The translations under genes and the position numbers were made by a program. A stretch of DNA of 64,000 nt from an uncultured Bacteroidales bacterium (GTDB lineage Bacteria; Bacteroidota; Bacteroidia; Bacteroidales; Muribaculaceae), in NCBI GenBank assembly GCA_947573135.1, contig CANPDU010000001.1:62001-126000 (forward strand), written 5' to 3'. Positions 17,905 through 25,813 of this stretch are shown here, piece after piece (position 1 is the first letter of the stretch; the number at the start of each line of letters is the position of its first letter). The notes beneath the pieces are model-generated. The model was not told where the DNA came from. It was given only the letters and a program-made list of their open reading frames with translations, and made no database searches.

Positions 17905-18050
17905 AAACGAAAAACTGATACTTCTCGTTCTAAGAAAGAAAAATCTTTTATCACAGGTCGGTGGTGCCCTTGGACTCTGCCTTTCGGCCAATATCTAAAA
18001 TACTCGCGCAAACGGTGGCCTGAATATTTCTTTCTTGATGGAATTATTCG

Positions 18051-18058
18051 TAAATTTG
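18051..18058 (+). promoter_or_regulatory. -7 promoter box TAAATTTG for trpS
   Basis: TAAATTTG on the plus strand, 40 bases before the trpS ATG at 18099. Confidence 0.55.
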
Positions 18059-18098
18059 CCTGTCGTATATATATAAGAAATTCCAATTCGTCACTTAT

Positions 18099-19166
18099 AT
18101 GAGCAAAGAAATAGTATTGAGCGGCATACGCTCTACCGGCAATCTCCATTTAGGCAACTATTACGGAGCGTTGCGCAAATTCGTCAAGATTCAGGACGAC
18201 TATGACTGTCGTTTCTTTATCGCTGACCTTCATGCCCTTACAACCAATCCTGACCCCAATGATCTCCACGCCAATGTGAAGAAGATCCTCGCCGAATATC
18301 TTGCGGCCGGCATCGATCCCGACAAAGCTACGATATTCATTCAGAGCGACGTGCCCGAAATCGCCGAGATGTATTTGCTGCTGAACATGCACGTCGGCAT
18401 CGGCGAACTGATGCGCACGACATCGTTCAAGGACAAAGCCCGCAAGGCTCTCGGCATCTCGGCTCCGGCCGAAGGCGACGATGACGAAGCGTTCGAAAAA
18501 CAGATCATAGGCTCGGAGACCAACAAGCGCGTCAACGCCGGCCTGCTAACATATCCGACACTCATGGCCGTCGACATCCTCATACAGAAGGCCACCAAGG
18601 TACCGGTCGGCAAGGACCAGCTCCAGCATCTCGAGCTGACACGTCGATTCGCGCGCCGTTTCAACTCTTTCTACGGCGTCGACTACTTCCCCGAGCCTTA
18701 CGACTTCGACTTCGGGGGTGCACCCGTCAAGGTGCCCGGTCTTGACGGTTCCGGCAAGATGGGCAAGAGCGAGGGTAACTGTATCTATCTCGTCGACGAC
18801 CCCAAAGTGCTACGTAAGAAAGTGATGCGCGCCGTCACCGACGAAGGCCCCCAGACTCCAAATTCACCTATGAGCGAACCCGTGGCCAATCTATTCTCGC
18901 TCCTGGAGCTGACGTCGACACCCGACGTCGTCAAGCACTTCCGCGACGCCTATGCCGACTGCTCGATACGCTATGGCGACCTCAAAAAGCAGCTCGCCGA
19001 GGACATTCTCGCCGTGACTACTCCTATCCGCGATCGCGTCAACGACATTCTCGCCGACGACGATTATCTGCGCCGCGTAGTGAAGCAAGGCGCCGAAAAA
19101 GCCCGCGAAAGCGCCGCGCGCACTCTCGCCGACGTCCGTGAAATCATGGGTATCCGTAAATTCTGA
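18099..19166 (+). CDS. trpS: Tryptophanyl-tRNA synthetase
   Basis: 355 residues, a class I aminoacyl-tRNA synthetase that charges tRNA-Trp. The start at 18099 is the first ATG before IVLSGIRSTGNLHLGNYYGA, which holds the HIGH-type motif (HLGN). The KMSKS-type loop is KMGKSEGNCIYL. FFIADLHALT and VPVGKDQLQHLELTR are the usual active-site and tRNA-side segments. There is an acidic insert (ISAPAEGDDDEAFEKQ) often seen in this subgroup. Length fits the family (330-360). It lies 29 bases before the DUF1080 gene, with which it may share a transcript. Confidence 0.96.
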   Translation: MSKEIVLSGIRSTGNLHLGNYYGALRKFVKIQDDYDCRFFIADLHALTTNPDPNDLHANVKKILAEYLAAGIDPDKATIFIQSDVPEIAEMYLLLNMHVGIGELMRTTSFKDKARKALGISAPAEGDDDEAFEKQIIGSETNKRVNAGLLTYPTLMAVDILIQKATKVPVGKDQLQHLELTRRFARRFNSFYGVDYFPEPYDFDFGGAPVKVPGLDGSGKMGKSEGNCIYLVDDPKVLRKKVMRAVTDEGPQTPNSPMSEPVANLFSLLELTSTPDVVKHFRDAYADCSIRYGDLKKQLAEDILAVTTPIRDRVNDILADDDYLRRVVKQGAEKARESAARTLADVREIMGIRKF

Positions 19167-19195
19167 CAGAATCATTCACCTAAATATCTAACCAA

Positions 19196-20485
19196 ATGAA
19201 CTTAAAACTATCTGCACTCACAGTAGGCGCTCTGTCACTGATGGCAGCATCATGCTCAGGCGCAAAAGAGAACAACAAGCTTACCGAAGCTGAAATCGCC
19301 GACGGTTGGGAACTCCTCTTCGACGGAGAGACAATGGACGGCTGGCGCGACTTCAACGGCGACTCACTCACCGAGCCCTGGCATGTGGTCGACGGCTGCA
19401 TCCAGGCCAAAGGCGAAGGCAGCGACGGTTCGGGCTACATCGTTACCGACCGCCAGTTCGACAACTTCATCCTCGACTGGGACTGGAAACTCAGCCACGG
19501 TGGCAACAGCGGCATGCTCTATCACGTTGTTGAAAATCCCTTCTTTCAGGTTCCTTATGTGACCGGTCCCGAATATCAGCTCATCGACAACGAAGGCTGG
19601 GAAGAAGTCAACGCTCCCGAAAAACTCGAGGAATGGCAGAAACTCGGCGTCGACTACGCCATGCATCTCCCCAATCCCGACTCTATGTTTGTCAATCCCC
19701 AGGGCGAATGGAACAACTCGCGCATTGTCTTTGATAACGGCCATGTAGAACATTGGCTCAACGGTCACAAGATCCTCGAATTCGAAGCCTGGACCGACGA
19801 CTGGTATGCACGCAAGAACAGCGGCAAGTGGGAGAACGCTCCCGAATACGGTCTCGCCCGTACAGGTGTGATCTGTCTTCAGGACCACGGCAACCCCGCA
19901 TCGTTCCGCAACATCAAGATCAAACAGCTACCCAAGAAGTCTGAAGGCAAGAAGTCTCTTTTCAACGGCAAGGACCTTTCAGGCTGGACAGCCTACGGCA
20001 CCGAACTCTGGTATGTCGAAGACAGTCTTCTCGTATGCGAGAGCGGTCCCGACAAGCAGTACGGCTACTTTGCAACCAACGACTACTACAAAGACTTTGA
20101 CCTGACACTCAAATTCAAACAGCTCTCCAACGGCAACTCGGGCGTATTCTTCCGTTCGTTTGTCGAAGAGCCTGCGATCGTTCACGGCTGGCAGTGTGAA
20201 GTCGCTCCCAAAAACTGCGACACAGGCGGCGTATACGAATCATACGGCCGCGGCTGGCTCCAGCAGATTCCCGATGAAAAGGAGAATATCCTCAAAGAGG
20301 GCGAATGGAACACAATGCGCATCCGCGTCGAAGGTGACCACTTCCAGAGCTGGCTCAACGGCGAACCGATGGTTGACTTCACCGACGAACTCATCGGCAA
20401 GGCTCAGGGACGCATCGCTCTTCAGATCCACGACGGCGGCGGCATCAAGGTACAGTGGAAAGACCTCGAGATCGAACGCCTCTGA
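19196..20485 (+). CDS. Two-domain DUF1080 lipoprotein (3-keto-glycoside hydrolase type)
   Basis: 429 residues. Signal with lipobox (LMAASC, about Cys20) then SGAKENN. Two DUF1080 domains in tandem: about 36-245 (WELLFDGETMDGWRDF ... IKIKQLP) and about 250-428 (KSLFNGKDLSGWTAYG ... DLEIERL). DUF1080 is a concanavalin-like fold; several members cleave 3-keto disaccharides made by Gfo/Idh-type oxidases. Both domains keep the GNSG[MV] strand (GGNSGMLYHV, SNGNSGVFFRS) and the HxxGGxY-type region. Likely periplasmic or on the outer membrane. No sugar oxidase lies next to it, though a Gfo/Idh protein occurs at 59.7 kb. A strong terminator follows. Confidence 0.88.
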   Translation: MNLKLSALTVGALSLMAASCSGAKENNKLTEAEIADGWELLFDGETMDGWRDFNGDSLTEPWHVVDGCIQAKGEGSDGSGYIVTDRQFDNFILDWDWKLSHGGNSGMLYHVVENPFFQVPYVTGPEYQLIDNEGWEEVNAPEKLEEWQKLGVDYAMHLPNPDSMFVNPQGEWNNSRIVFDNGHVEHWLNGHKILEFEAWTDDWYARKNSGKWENAPEYGLARTGVICLQDHGNPASFRNIKIKQLPKKSEGKKSLFNGKDLSGWTAYGTELWYVEDSLLVCESGPDKQYGYFATNDYYKDFDLTLKFKQLSNGNSGVFFRSFVEEPAIVHGWQCEVAPKNCDTGGVYESYGRGWLQQIPDEKENILKEGEWNTMRIRVEGDHFQSWLNGEPMVDFTDELIGKAQGRIALQIHDGGGIKVQWKDLEIERL

Positions 20486-20508
20486 TCTTCCTGACAACAC
20501 AACCCATA

Positions 20509-20542
20509 AAAAGCGCGCCCGTAATTTTACGGGCGCGCTTTT
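20509..20542. terminator. Terminator after the DUF1080 gene
   Basis: Perfect 14-bp stem AAAAGCGCGCCCGT (20509-20522) with its complement (20529-20542) and a 6-base loop AATTTT, ending in a T run. Confidence 0.9.
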
Positions 20543-20656
20543 GCTTTCTTTAGCATAATCCATGAAAAATTGGAGTTTAAACCGGACTAAACATAATATA
20601 TCGTACGTCAAAAACGTTAAACATGCACAACACACTTCACTAACCAATTTTCAATC

Positions 20657-21304
20657 ATGGACAAAACGATAATTGTAAAGAGATTAGAAAAAACGGTCAG
20701 CAATGCGGCCGACGCAGTCGCCGCGCTTGACAAAGCACACATCCCGTTTAACAAAATAGACACCGTCAACTGGAACGAATTTCCTTACAAACCGGAAGTC
20801 GAGTTCCGCGCAGCGCACACCGGCGACTCACTCATTCTCAACTACCGTGTCACCGAAGAAGCTGTCCGCGCAGCCGCGCAGACCGACAACGGTCCGGTCT
20901 GGGAAGATTCATGCGTAGAGTTTTTTGTCACTTTCGACGATAAAAAATATCAGAATATCGAATGTAACTGCACCGGCACCATACTCAGCGCCGTCGGTCC
21001 CGACCGCGATCATCGCGAACTTGCTCCCACGGAGCTGCTCGCCGCCGTTCAGCGCCATTCGTCGCTCAAAGCCGACAGCCTGCCTGCCGAAGGGCCTGTA
21101 AGCTGGGAAGTGTCGCTGATTGTCCCCGTAGAAACATTCTTTGCCTCGGGGCTGAAATCACTGTCGGGCGTAAAAGCGCGCTGCAATTTCTATAAATGCG
21201 GTGACAAGCTCCCGACTCCCCACTTCCTGTCGTGGAATCCGATCAGAGTAGCCAACCCCGACTTCCACCGTCCCGAATACTTCGGCAACATAGAATTCGA
21301 ATAA
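20657..21304 (+). CDS. CBM9-like carbohydrate-binding protein
   Basis: 215 residues, no signal peptide. The central region has the family 9-like beta-sandwich pattern: ADCVAAL-type lead, VEFRAAHTGDSLILNYRVTE, then DNGPVWEDSCVEFFVTFDD and the paired strand FYKCGDKLPTPHFLSWNPI. Proteins of this type in Bacteroidota are annotated as carbohydrate-binding family 9-like and occur both free and fused to enzymes. Without signal or catalytic domain its place of action is unclear; cytoplasmic by default. I see no clear promoter box in the 110 bases after the preceding terminator. Confidence 0.75.
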   Translation: MDKTIIVKRLEKTVSNAADAVAALDKAHIPFNKIDTVNWNEFPYKPEVEFRAAHTGDSLILNYRVTEEAVRAAAQTDNGPVWEDSCVEFFVTFDDKKYQNIECNCTGTILSAVGPDRDHRELAPTELLAAVQRHSSLKADSLPAEGPVSWEVSLIVPVETFFASGLKSLSGVKARCNFYKCGDKLPTPHFLSWNPIRVANPDFHRPEYFGNIEFE

Positions 21305-21338
21305 TATAAGATTTATAAGAAAAGTAAGAGCTTGTTTA

Positions 21339-21368
21339 AAAATGCCTGTCAGCAATGGCGGGCATTTT
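21339..21368. terminator. Convergent terminator between CBM9-like gene and ribF
   Basis: AAAATGCC (21339-21346) pairs with GGCATTTT (21361-21368). The loop and right arm lie inside the last codons of ribF, whose stop is at 21349-21351. The hairpin has A/T runs on both sides and could serve both genes. Confidence 0.6.
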
Positions 21369-22272
21369 CTGTTATCTTCAGCGCGCAGTCGCGGTCGGCA
21401 GTGATGCGGCGGCGCAGAGCGTCAATGTCAGGGAAGCGCATTTCGTCGCGTATGCGGTCAAGGAACTCAACCGAAATTTCCTTGCCATAAAGATTGCCTG
21501 ACCAGTCAATGACGTGCACTTCTGCCGTGACAGCTGGCCGGGATGAAAAATCGACCGTCGGACGGCGACCTATGTTCATCATGCCACGACGGCACCCGCC
21601 GTCAGGAATCGTCACATCTACGGCATATACCCCCGCTCCGGGAACCATAAGCCCGCTGTCGGCGAACTCCATATTGGCGGTCGGAAACCCGATCGTGCGT
21701 CCCAACTGCCTGCCCGGTACCACTTTACCCCACAGCTTGTAATTATAGCCGAGCATACGGGCGGCCGCCGCTACATCGCCCCGGCTCAGAGCATCACGTA
21801 TCGCCGAACTGCTGACCGACTCCGGCAAACTGCTGTCGCGCAGCTCGTCAGCACGGACAATCTCGACGCCGAGCCGGAGCCCGATCGCCTCATAATCTTC
21901 AATTCTGGATATGCGGTCGCTGCCGAAGCGGTGGTTGAAACCCATCAGAAGAGCCTTCACCCCGTAACGGTCGCGGAGCATCATGAGAAATTCTTCGGCA
22001 GTCAATGCTCTCAGTGCCTCATCAAAACTCAGCACCTCGACGTCGGCTACTCCGGCCTGCCGCAGCTTAGCGGCTTTCTCTCCGACAGTCGTCAGCAGCG
22101 CCGGCGCGCGGTCGGGAGCTATGAGTGAAAGCGGATGTCGGTCAAACGTGAATACCGTCGGCGTCAGCGACCGTTCGCCGGCCTCGTCGATCAGCCGTCT
22201 GACCAGCGAAAGATGGCCGCGATGGACGCCGTCAAACATCCCGACGGTCGCAAACCTTGCCGCGCCGCTCAT
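21349..22272 (-). CDS. ribF: Riboflavin kinase / FAD synthetase RibF
   Basis: 307 residues, bifunctional: the N-terminal nucleotidyltransferase domain (about 1-165) makes FAD from FMN and ATP, the C-terminal kinase domain (about 175-300) makes FMN from riboflavin. Motifs: ATVGMFDGVHRGHLSLVRRL (the HxGH-type site), FNHRFGSDR, SSSAIRDALSRGDV, then the kinase GRTIGFPTANME with the PTAN motif and the late VEFLDRIRDEMRFPD. Start overlaps the stop of the HAD gene by four bases (ATGA), so the two are translationally coupled. No FMN riboswitch is apparent upstream. Confidence 0.95.
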   Translation of the reverse strand: MSGAARFATVGMFDGVHRGHLSLVRRLIDEAGERSLTPTVFTFDRHPLSLIAPDRAPALLTTVGEKAAKLRQAGVADVEVLSFDEALRALTAEEFLMMLRDRYGVKALLMGFNHRFGSDRISRIEDYEAIGLRLGVEIVRADELRDSSLPESVSSSAIRDALSRGDVAAAARMLGYNYKLWGKVVPGRQLGRTIGFPTANMEFADSGLMVPGAGVYAVDVTIPDGGCRRGMMNIGRRPTVDFSSRPAVTAEVHVIDWSGNLYGKEISVEFLDRIRDEMRFPDIDALRRRITADRDCALKITENARHC

Positions 22273-22889
22273 TTTATGCCTTTGTCTGCAAGAACATCGA
22301 CAAATTCGCTGCCCGGTGCGACAAGCAGCGTATGGAATCCGAGCCGCGCGGCCGCATCCAGATTGCGCTGCGAGTCATCGAGGAAGACTGTCTCTTCGGG
22401 AGCTATGCCGAATTTCTCGGCCGCATAACGGAAAATCCGCGCCTCGGGCTTCAGCGCCTTTGCCTCAAATGATGTCACCATGCCGTCGAAATAGTCCTCG
22501 CGCTGCAGTCCTTCGTGTGTGAATTCGTCCTTTATTTTCGAGTTCCACATTATCGGATTGGTGTTGCTCAGAAGGTAGACACGATAATGCTCGCGCAGCT
22601 TTCTCAGTTCTGCAAGACGATGCGTTGGAATGCCGATAAGAAACTTACAGAACGCGCTGTCGATATCCTCGTCGGTGACATCGCCGTCTATGTCAGCGCG
22701 CAGTTCGCTGTGAAACTCGCCGACTGTCATAGTCCCTTCCTCTAATTTGAGAAAGGGGCCTTTCTGAGAATAGTCGCCGAAAAAGGAAGAAGCATCGCGC
22801 AGGCCGAGTCGCTCGAACGCCGCCACACAACGATCCTTCTCAATGTCCATGATGACCCCGCCGAGGTCAAACATTATATTCTTAATCAT
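22269..22889 (-). CDS. HAD superfamily hydrolase
   Basis: 206 residues. HAD motifs in order: I IMFDLGGVIMDIE (nucleophile Asp8, acid/base replaced by G-G as in the YihX/epoxide-hydrolase-like group), II LLSNTNP, III Lys in FEAKALKPEARIF, IV VFLDDSQRN. The cap is a small helical one after motif I. Likely a sugar or nucleotide monophosphate phosphatase in the cytoplasm; position ahead of ribF, overlapping by four bases, hints at a flavin-nucleotide or riboflavin-precursor phosphatase, but that is only inferred from context. A promoter box lies 24 bases upstream. Confidence 0.88.
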   Translation of the reverse strand: MIKNIMFDLGGVIMDIEKDRCVAAFERLGLRDASSFFGDYSQKGPFLKLEEGTMTVGEFHSELRADIDGDVTDEDIDSAFCKFLIGIPTHRLAELRKLREHYRVYLLSNTNPIMWNSKIKDEFTHEGLQREDYFDGMVTSFEAKALKPEARIFRYAAEKFGIAPEETVFLDDSQRNLDAAARLGFHTLLVAPGSEFVDVLADKGIK

Positions 22890-22913
22890 AGCCCAATTAG
22901 TCGATTAGCACTG

Positions 22914-22921
22914 CAAAGTTA
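22914..22921 (-). promoter_or_regulatory. -7 promoter box TAACTTTG for HAD-ribF
   Basis: TAACTTTG on the minus strand, 24 bases before the ATG at 22889. Confidence 0.6.
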
Positions 22922-23005
22922 ATGATTTTTTGAAAGCGTTCAAGGCAAAAACTACAAAAAATCGATGGTTCATTTATGAAAAACCACACTTTTTCGATGG
23001 ATCGA

Positions 23006-23023
23006 ATGCAATAAATATTGCAT
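23006..23023. repeat. Short palindrome between the TPR gene and HAD gene
   Basis: ATGCAATA-AA-TATTGCAT, perfect 8-bp arms. It lies 11 bases after the stop of the minus-strand TPR gene and might act as a weak terminator or a binding site; no T run follows. Confidence 0.3.
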
Positions 23024-23033
23024 AAGGCATTTA

Positions 23034-23777
23034 TCACTGCCTGTTCAGAGCTGCCAGACGCTCTGTCACAAAAGGTGTCGGACGCAGACGGTCGGCGCGG
23101 CCAAGATAATCGAGGGCTTCGTCGCGATGACCGGTGATGTCATAATAGTTGCCGAGTCTGAGCAAAGCCTGATAATTGTCGGCGTCGATGTCGAGTATTC
23201 GCTTCCAGACGGCGACAGCATCGCTGAAACTGCCGGTCGTCACATAACCTTCGCCAAGCGCCGACAGATATTCGATCGAATCGGGCAGTCCGGCAAGCAT
23301 CTTTTCGGCATAGACAATAGTCATCCGGCCGTTTTGCCTGAAGACAAAATAGCGGAGCAGTTCAGCATCGATAGCCCGTTCGAGCCACGGACAGTCGCGC
23401 TGTGACCTGATCAGGAAATCTTCATATATATCGGGTTCTCCGACCTCGAATGAAATGGCCCTGACGCCGTCCATCAGCCGCGTGAAACTCACTCCGGCCT
23501 TCATAGCTCCGGCCAGCAGATGTGAGGCCATGTCGGTGTGACCGAGCATCGACGATGCTACGATCGCGTCGACATAGGTCGAGTCGCAGTCGGGGCGCTG
23601 ATCGAGCATCAGACCATAGAGCGCCTCGGCGCTCGCCCATTCGCGCATGTCAAAAAATCGCGCGGCCTTGACTGCCGTAGCTTCGTAGCCCGACACGGCA
23701 GCCGCTGCAGTCAGCGCCGATATGACGCACACCGCCGCCATCACGGCTCTCTTTATTTTGCTTAGGAAATCCATCAT
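23034..23777 (-). CDS. Secreted or membrane-anchored TPR protein
   Basis: 247 residues. An N-terminal hydrophobic stretch (about 12-30, AVMAAVCVISALTAAAAVSG) acts as signal peptide or anchor. TPR units follow, e.g. AARFFDMREWASAEALYGLM, SALGEGYVTTGSFSDAVAVW and LLRLGNYYDITGHRDEALDY near the C-terminus. No other domain. It starts 40 bases after the nucleoside kinase stop on the same strand and has no clear promoter, so is probably co-transcribed with it. Function unknown; likely a periplasmic protein-interaction module. Confidence 0.75.
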   Translation of the reverse strand: MMDFLSKIKRAVMAAVCVISALTAAAAVSGYEATAVKAARFFDMREWASAEALYGLMLDQRPDCDSTYVDAIVASSMLGHTDMASHLLAGAMKAGVSFTRLMDGVRAISFEVGEPDIYEDFLIRSQRDCPWLERAIDAELLRYFVFRQNGRMTIVYAEKMLAGLPDSIEYLSALGEGYVTTGSFSDAVAVWKRILDIDADNYQALLRLGNYYDITGHRDEALDYLGRADRLRPTPFVTERLAALNRQ

Positions 23778-23817
23778 AAATTAAACAATTTCGGCCTGTA
23801 TTGTTCACTCCGGATGG

Positions 23818-25485
23818 CTAATATTTGAACGAACTTCCGCCGAGAAATTCGCGCAGCACACTCGTCGAGGGAATACTATGCGAAGGTATTGACTGGAAAT
23901 AGCTCAGGAACTTGCGCAGACGGTAGGCTTCGGCATATTCGGGAACATTGCCCGGCACATTGCGTAGCAGCTCCTCGCCCTGATCTTTCATCACGGCGAG
24001 TTCGAAAAGCAGCGACGAGTTGAACATCGCGTCGGCGTTTTCCTGATAGGGAAATATCCACTTCTCCTCGCCGCGGCGCACACTCGCCCAGCGCCGTATC
24101 GTCTCCTCGGGAGGCATCGCACGGTATTTGGCGTCGCGGATAATGCGTCTCAGCAGGCGGTTGTCGGTAGTCGGCACCCAGTTGTGGTCGTCGATCGAAA
24201 TCGTGGTCAGAGCCGACACATAAATGCGGAACTTCATGCGCTCGGCAATTCCCGCCGTCAGCTCGGGATTGAGTCCGTGAATGCCCTCGATAAGCAGTAT
24301 CGAGCCTTCGTCGAGCTTCACGCGGTCGCCGCGGTACTGACGGCGCCCGAGTTCGAAATTATAGTAGGGCAGCTCTACCTCCTCGCCGCGGATAATGGCA
24401 TTGAGATCGGCGTTGAACTGCTCAAGATCAAGAGCATAGAGCGACTCATAGTCATAATCGCCCGACTCGTCGCGCGGAGTCAGCTCGCGGTCTATGAAAT
24501 AGTTGTCAAGCGAGATAAGCTGAGGCTTCAGCAGGTTGGTCATCAGCTGCACACCGATCCTCTTCGTAGTGGTGGTCTTACCCGACGACGAAGGGCCGGC
24601 GACGAGAACCACTCTTGCGCCCCCCTCGCGATAACGCCGCGTGATCTCGTCGCTGATACGCGATATGGCCTTTTCGTGAAGGGCTTCGGCAAGATAGATG
24701 AGTTCGGGAGCCTTGCGCTGCTCGACGACCTTGTTGAGGCCGCCGACGTCGCTCACACCGATTATATGGTTGAATGCGAGATAGTCGGTGAACGCCTTGT
24801 ACATTTTTTCCTGAGCCACAGGCACCGGCGTGGCCGACGTATCACGCGGATCAAAGCCTAAAAGCAGAAATCCCTCCTTGTACTTCAGCAGATCGAAGAC
24901 TTTAAGATAGCCTGTCGACGGCGCCAGTGGGCCGTAGTAGCTGTCGCATATGCCGTCGAGAGTATAGAATGTCGTGTAAAGCGCATTGACGGTCTCGAGG
25001 AGCCTGACCTTGTCATAGAGGCCCTGCCTCTTGAAAATCTCGATCACATCGGCGGTCAGCCGCTCTTCCCTGACCATCGGCAGATCTCTTTCGACCAGGC
25101 TGCGCATTTCGGCCCGCAGAGAGTCGATCAGCGCGTCGGTGACTTCCGCTCCGTCGAGACGGCAGTAGTAACCGTTGGATATCGAATGCTCGATGCGTAT
25201 TCCGGCACCCGGACACACCGTCGTCGCCGCGCGATAGAGTATCATGCACAGCGACCTGACATAGACGCGCGTTCCCGACGGCGAAGTGATAGGCAGAAAC
25301 TCCACCTGCTTGGGATTGTAGATCTTGAACGCCAGCGCCTCGTTCTTGTTGTTGACGTGGGCGCAGACAGGTTCGAAGCCGAGACGGCCGGCGAGACGAC
25401 GACCTAACGACAGCAGCGATTCGCCGCCCTCGACGTCGATATATTCGTTGAAATTTTTGCAGTATATTTCCAGACGGTTGTTCAT
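23818..25485 (-). CDS. Nucleoside kinase (uridine kinase-like with TGS/SAD N-terminus)
   Basis: 555 residues. The N-terminal ~65 residues resemble a TGS domain, and residues about 70-200 resemble the editing (SAD) region of threonyl-tRNA synthetase, including HSISNGYYCRL. The C-terminal half is a uridine kinase-like P-loop domain with Walker A GPSSSGKT (297-304), SLDNYFIDRELTPRDESGDYD and LIEGIHGLNPELT. This fused layout is common in Bacteroidota and Firmicutes and is annotated as nucleoside kinase, phosphorylating uridine or cytidine in salvage. The purpose of the synthetase-like part is not known. Promoter box 31 bases upstream; the TPR gene follows. Confidence 0.88.
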   Translation of the reverse strand: MNNRLEIYCKNFNEYIDVEGGESLLSLGRRLAGRLGFEPVCAHVNNKNEALAFKIYNPKQVEFLPITSPSGTRVYVRSLCMILYRAATTVCPGAGIRIEHSISNGYYCRLDGAEVTDALIDSLRAEMRSLVERDLPMVREERLTADVIEIFKRQGLYDKVRLLETVNALYTTFYTLDGICDSYYGPLAPSTGYLKVFDLLKYKEGFLLLGFDPRDTSATPVPVAQEKMYKAFTDYLAFNHIIGVSDVGGLNKVVEQRKAPELIYLAEALHEKAISRISDEITRRYREGGARVVLVAGPSSSGKTTTTKRIGVQLMTNLLKPQLISLDNYFIDRELTPRDESGDYDYESLYALDLEQFNADLNAIIRGEEVELPYYNFELGRRQYRGDRVKLDEGSILLIEGIHGLNPELTAGIAERMKFRIYVSALTTISIDDHNWVPTTDNRLLRRIIRDAKYRAMPPEETIRRWASVRRGEEKWIFPYQENADAMFNSSLLFELAVMKDQGEELLRNVPGNVPEYAEAYRLRKFLSYFQSIPSHSIPSTSVLREFLGGSSFKY

Positions 25486-25516
25486 GACGAATTTGATTAT
25501 ATTTGACGCTTCAGTG

Positions 25517-25524
25517 CAAATATA
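25517..25524 (-). promoter_or_regulatory. -7 promoter box TATATTTG for nucleoside kinase
   Basis: TATATTTG on the minus strand, 31 bases before the ATG at 25485. Confidence 0.55.
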
Positions 25525-25620
25525 ACAAATTTAACTTTAGAAAATAAATGCCGGCCGGCAGTTTTTGATAAAAAAGCCGCCCGGCAAAATTTTCACGCCA
25601 ATTACGACAATACGTCGACC

Positions 25621-25805
25621 GTGCGTGATGTCGCGCAAAGCAAAAAATGCGTCGGAGACGCTAAACATGTGAATCCTCACAATGAGCGCAGCGGTTTGTG
25701 GGGACACCAGCCGTCCACCACCCCTTCAGCCGCCTCGGCGAGGCGGAACCCCGCCAAGAACGTGAAGGGGCGCACGAACCGTGCGCCCCCTACATTTTCT
25801 GAATG
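25621..25805. repeat. Hairpin-rich intergenic repeat cluster
   Basis: No gene here. Four inverted repeats follow one another: GCGTC-GGA-GACGC (25649-25661), CCTCACAA..TTGTGGGG (25675-25703), CCGCCTCG-G-CGAGGCGG (25730-25746) and GGGGCGCACG-AAC-CGTGCGCCCC (25767-25789). The second is the reverse complement of the CCCTACAA..TTGTAGGG hairpin at 43683-43711 and 45874-45902; here both arms carry the matching base change, so pairing is kept. The last one could also end serpin-side or kinase-side transcripts. Confidence 0.7.
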
Positions 25806-25813
25806 TTGTATTT

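Noticed and set aside
17854-18149. Small genes between the antitoxin and trpS (82 and 85 residues)
   Set aside because: They overlap each other on opposite strands and cover promoters of both neighbours; no recognisable protein features.
22273-22913. FMN riboswitch before ribF
   Set aside because: ribF overlaps the HAD gene and the HAD leader is only about 25 bases; no room for an RFN element.
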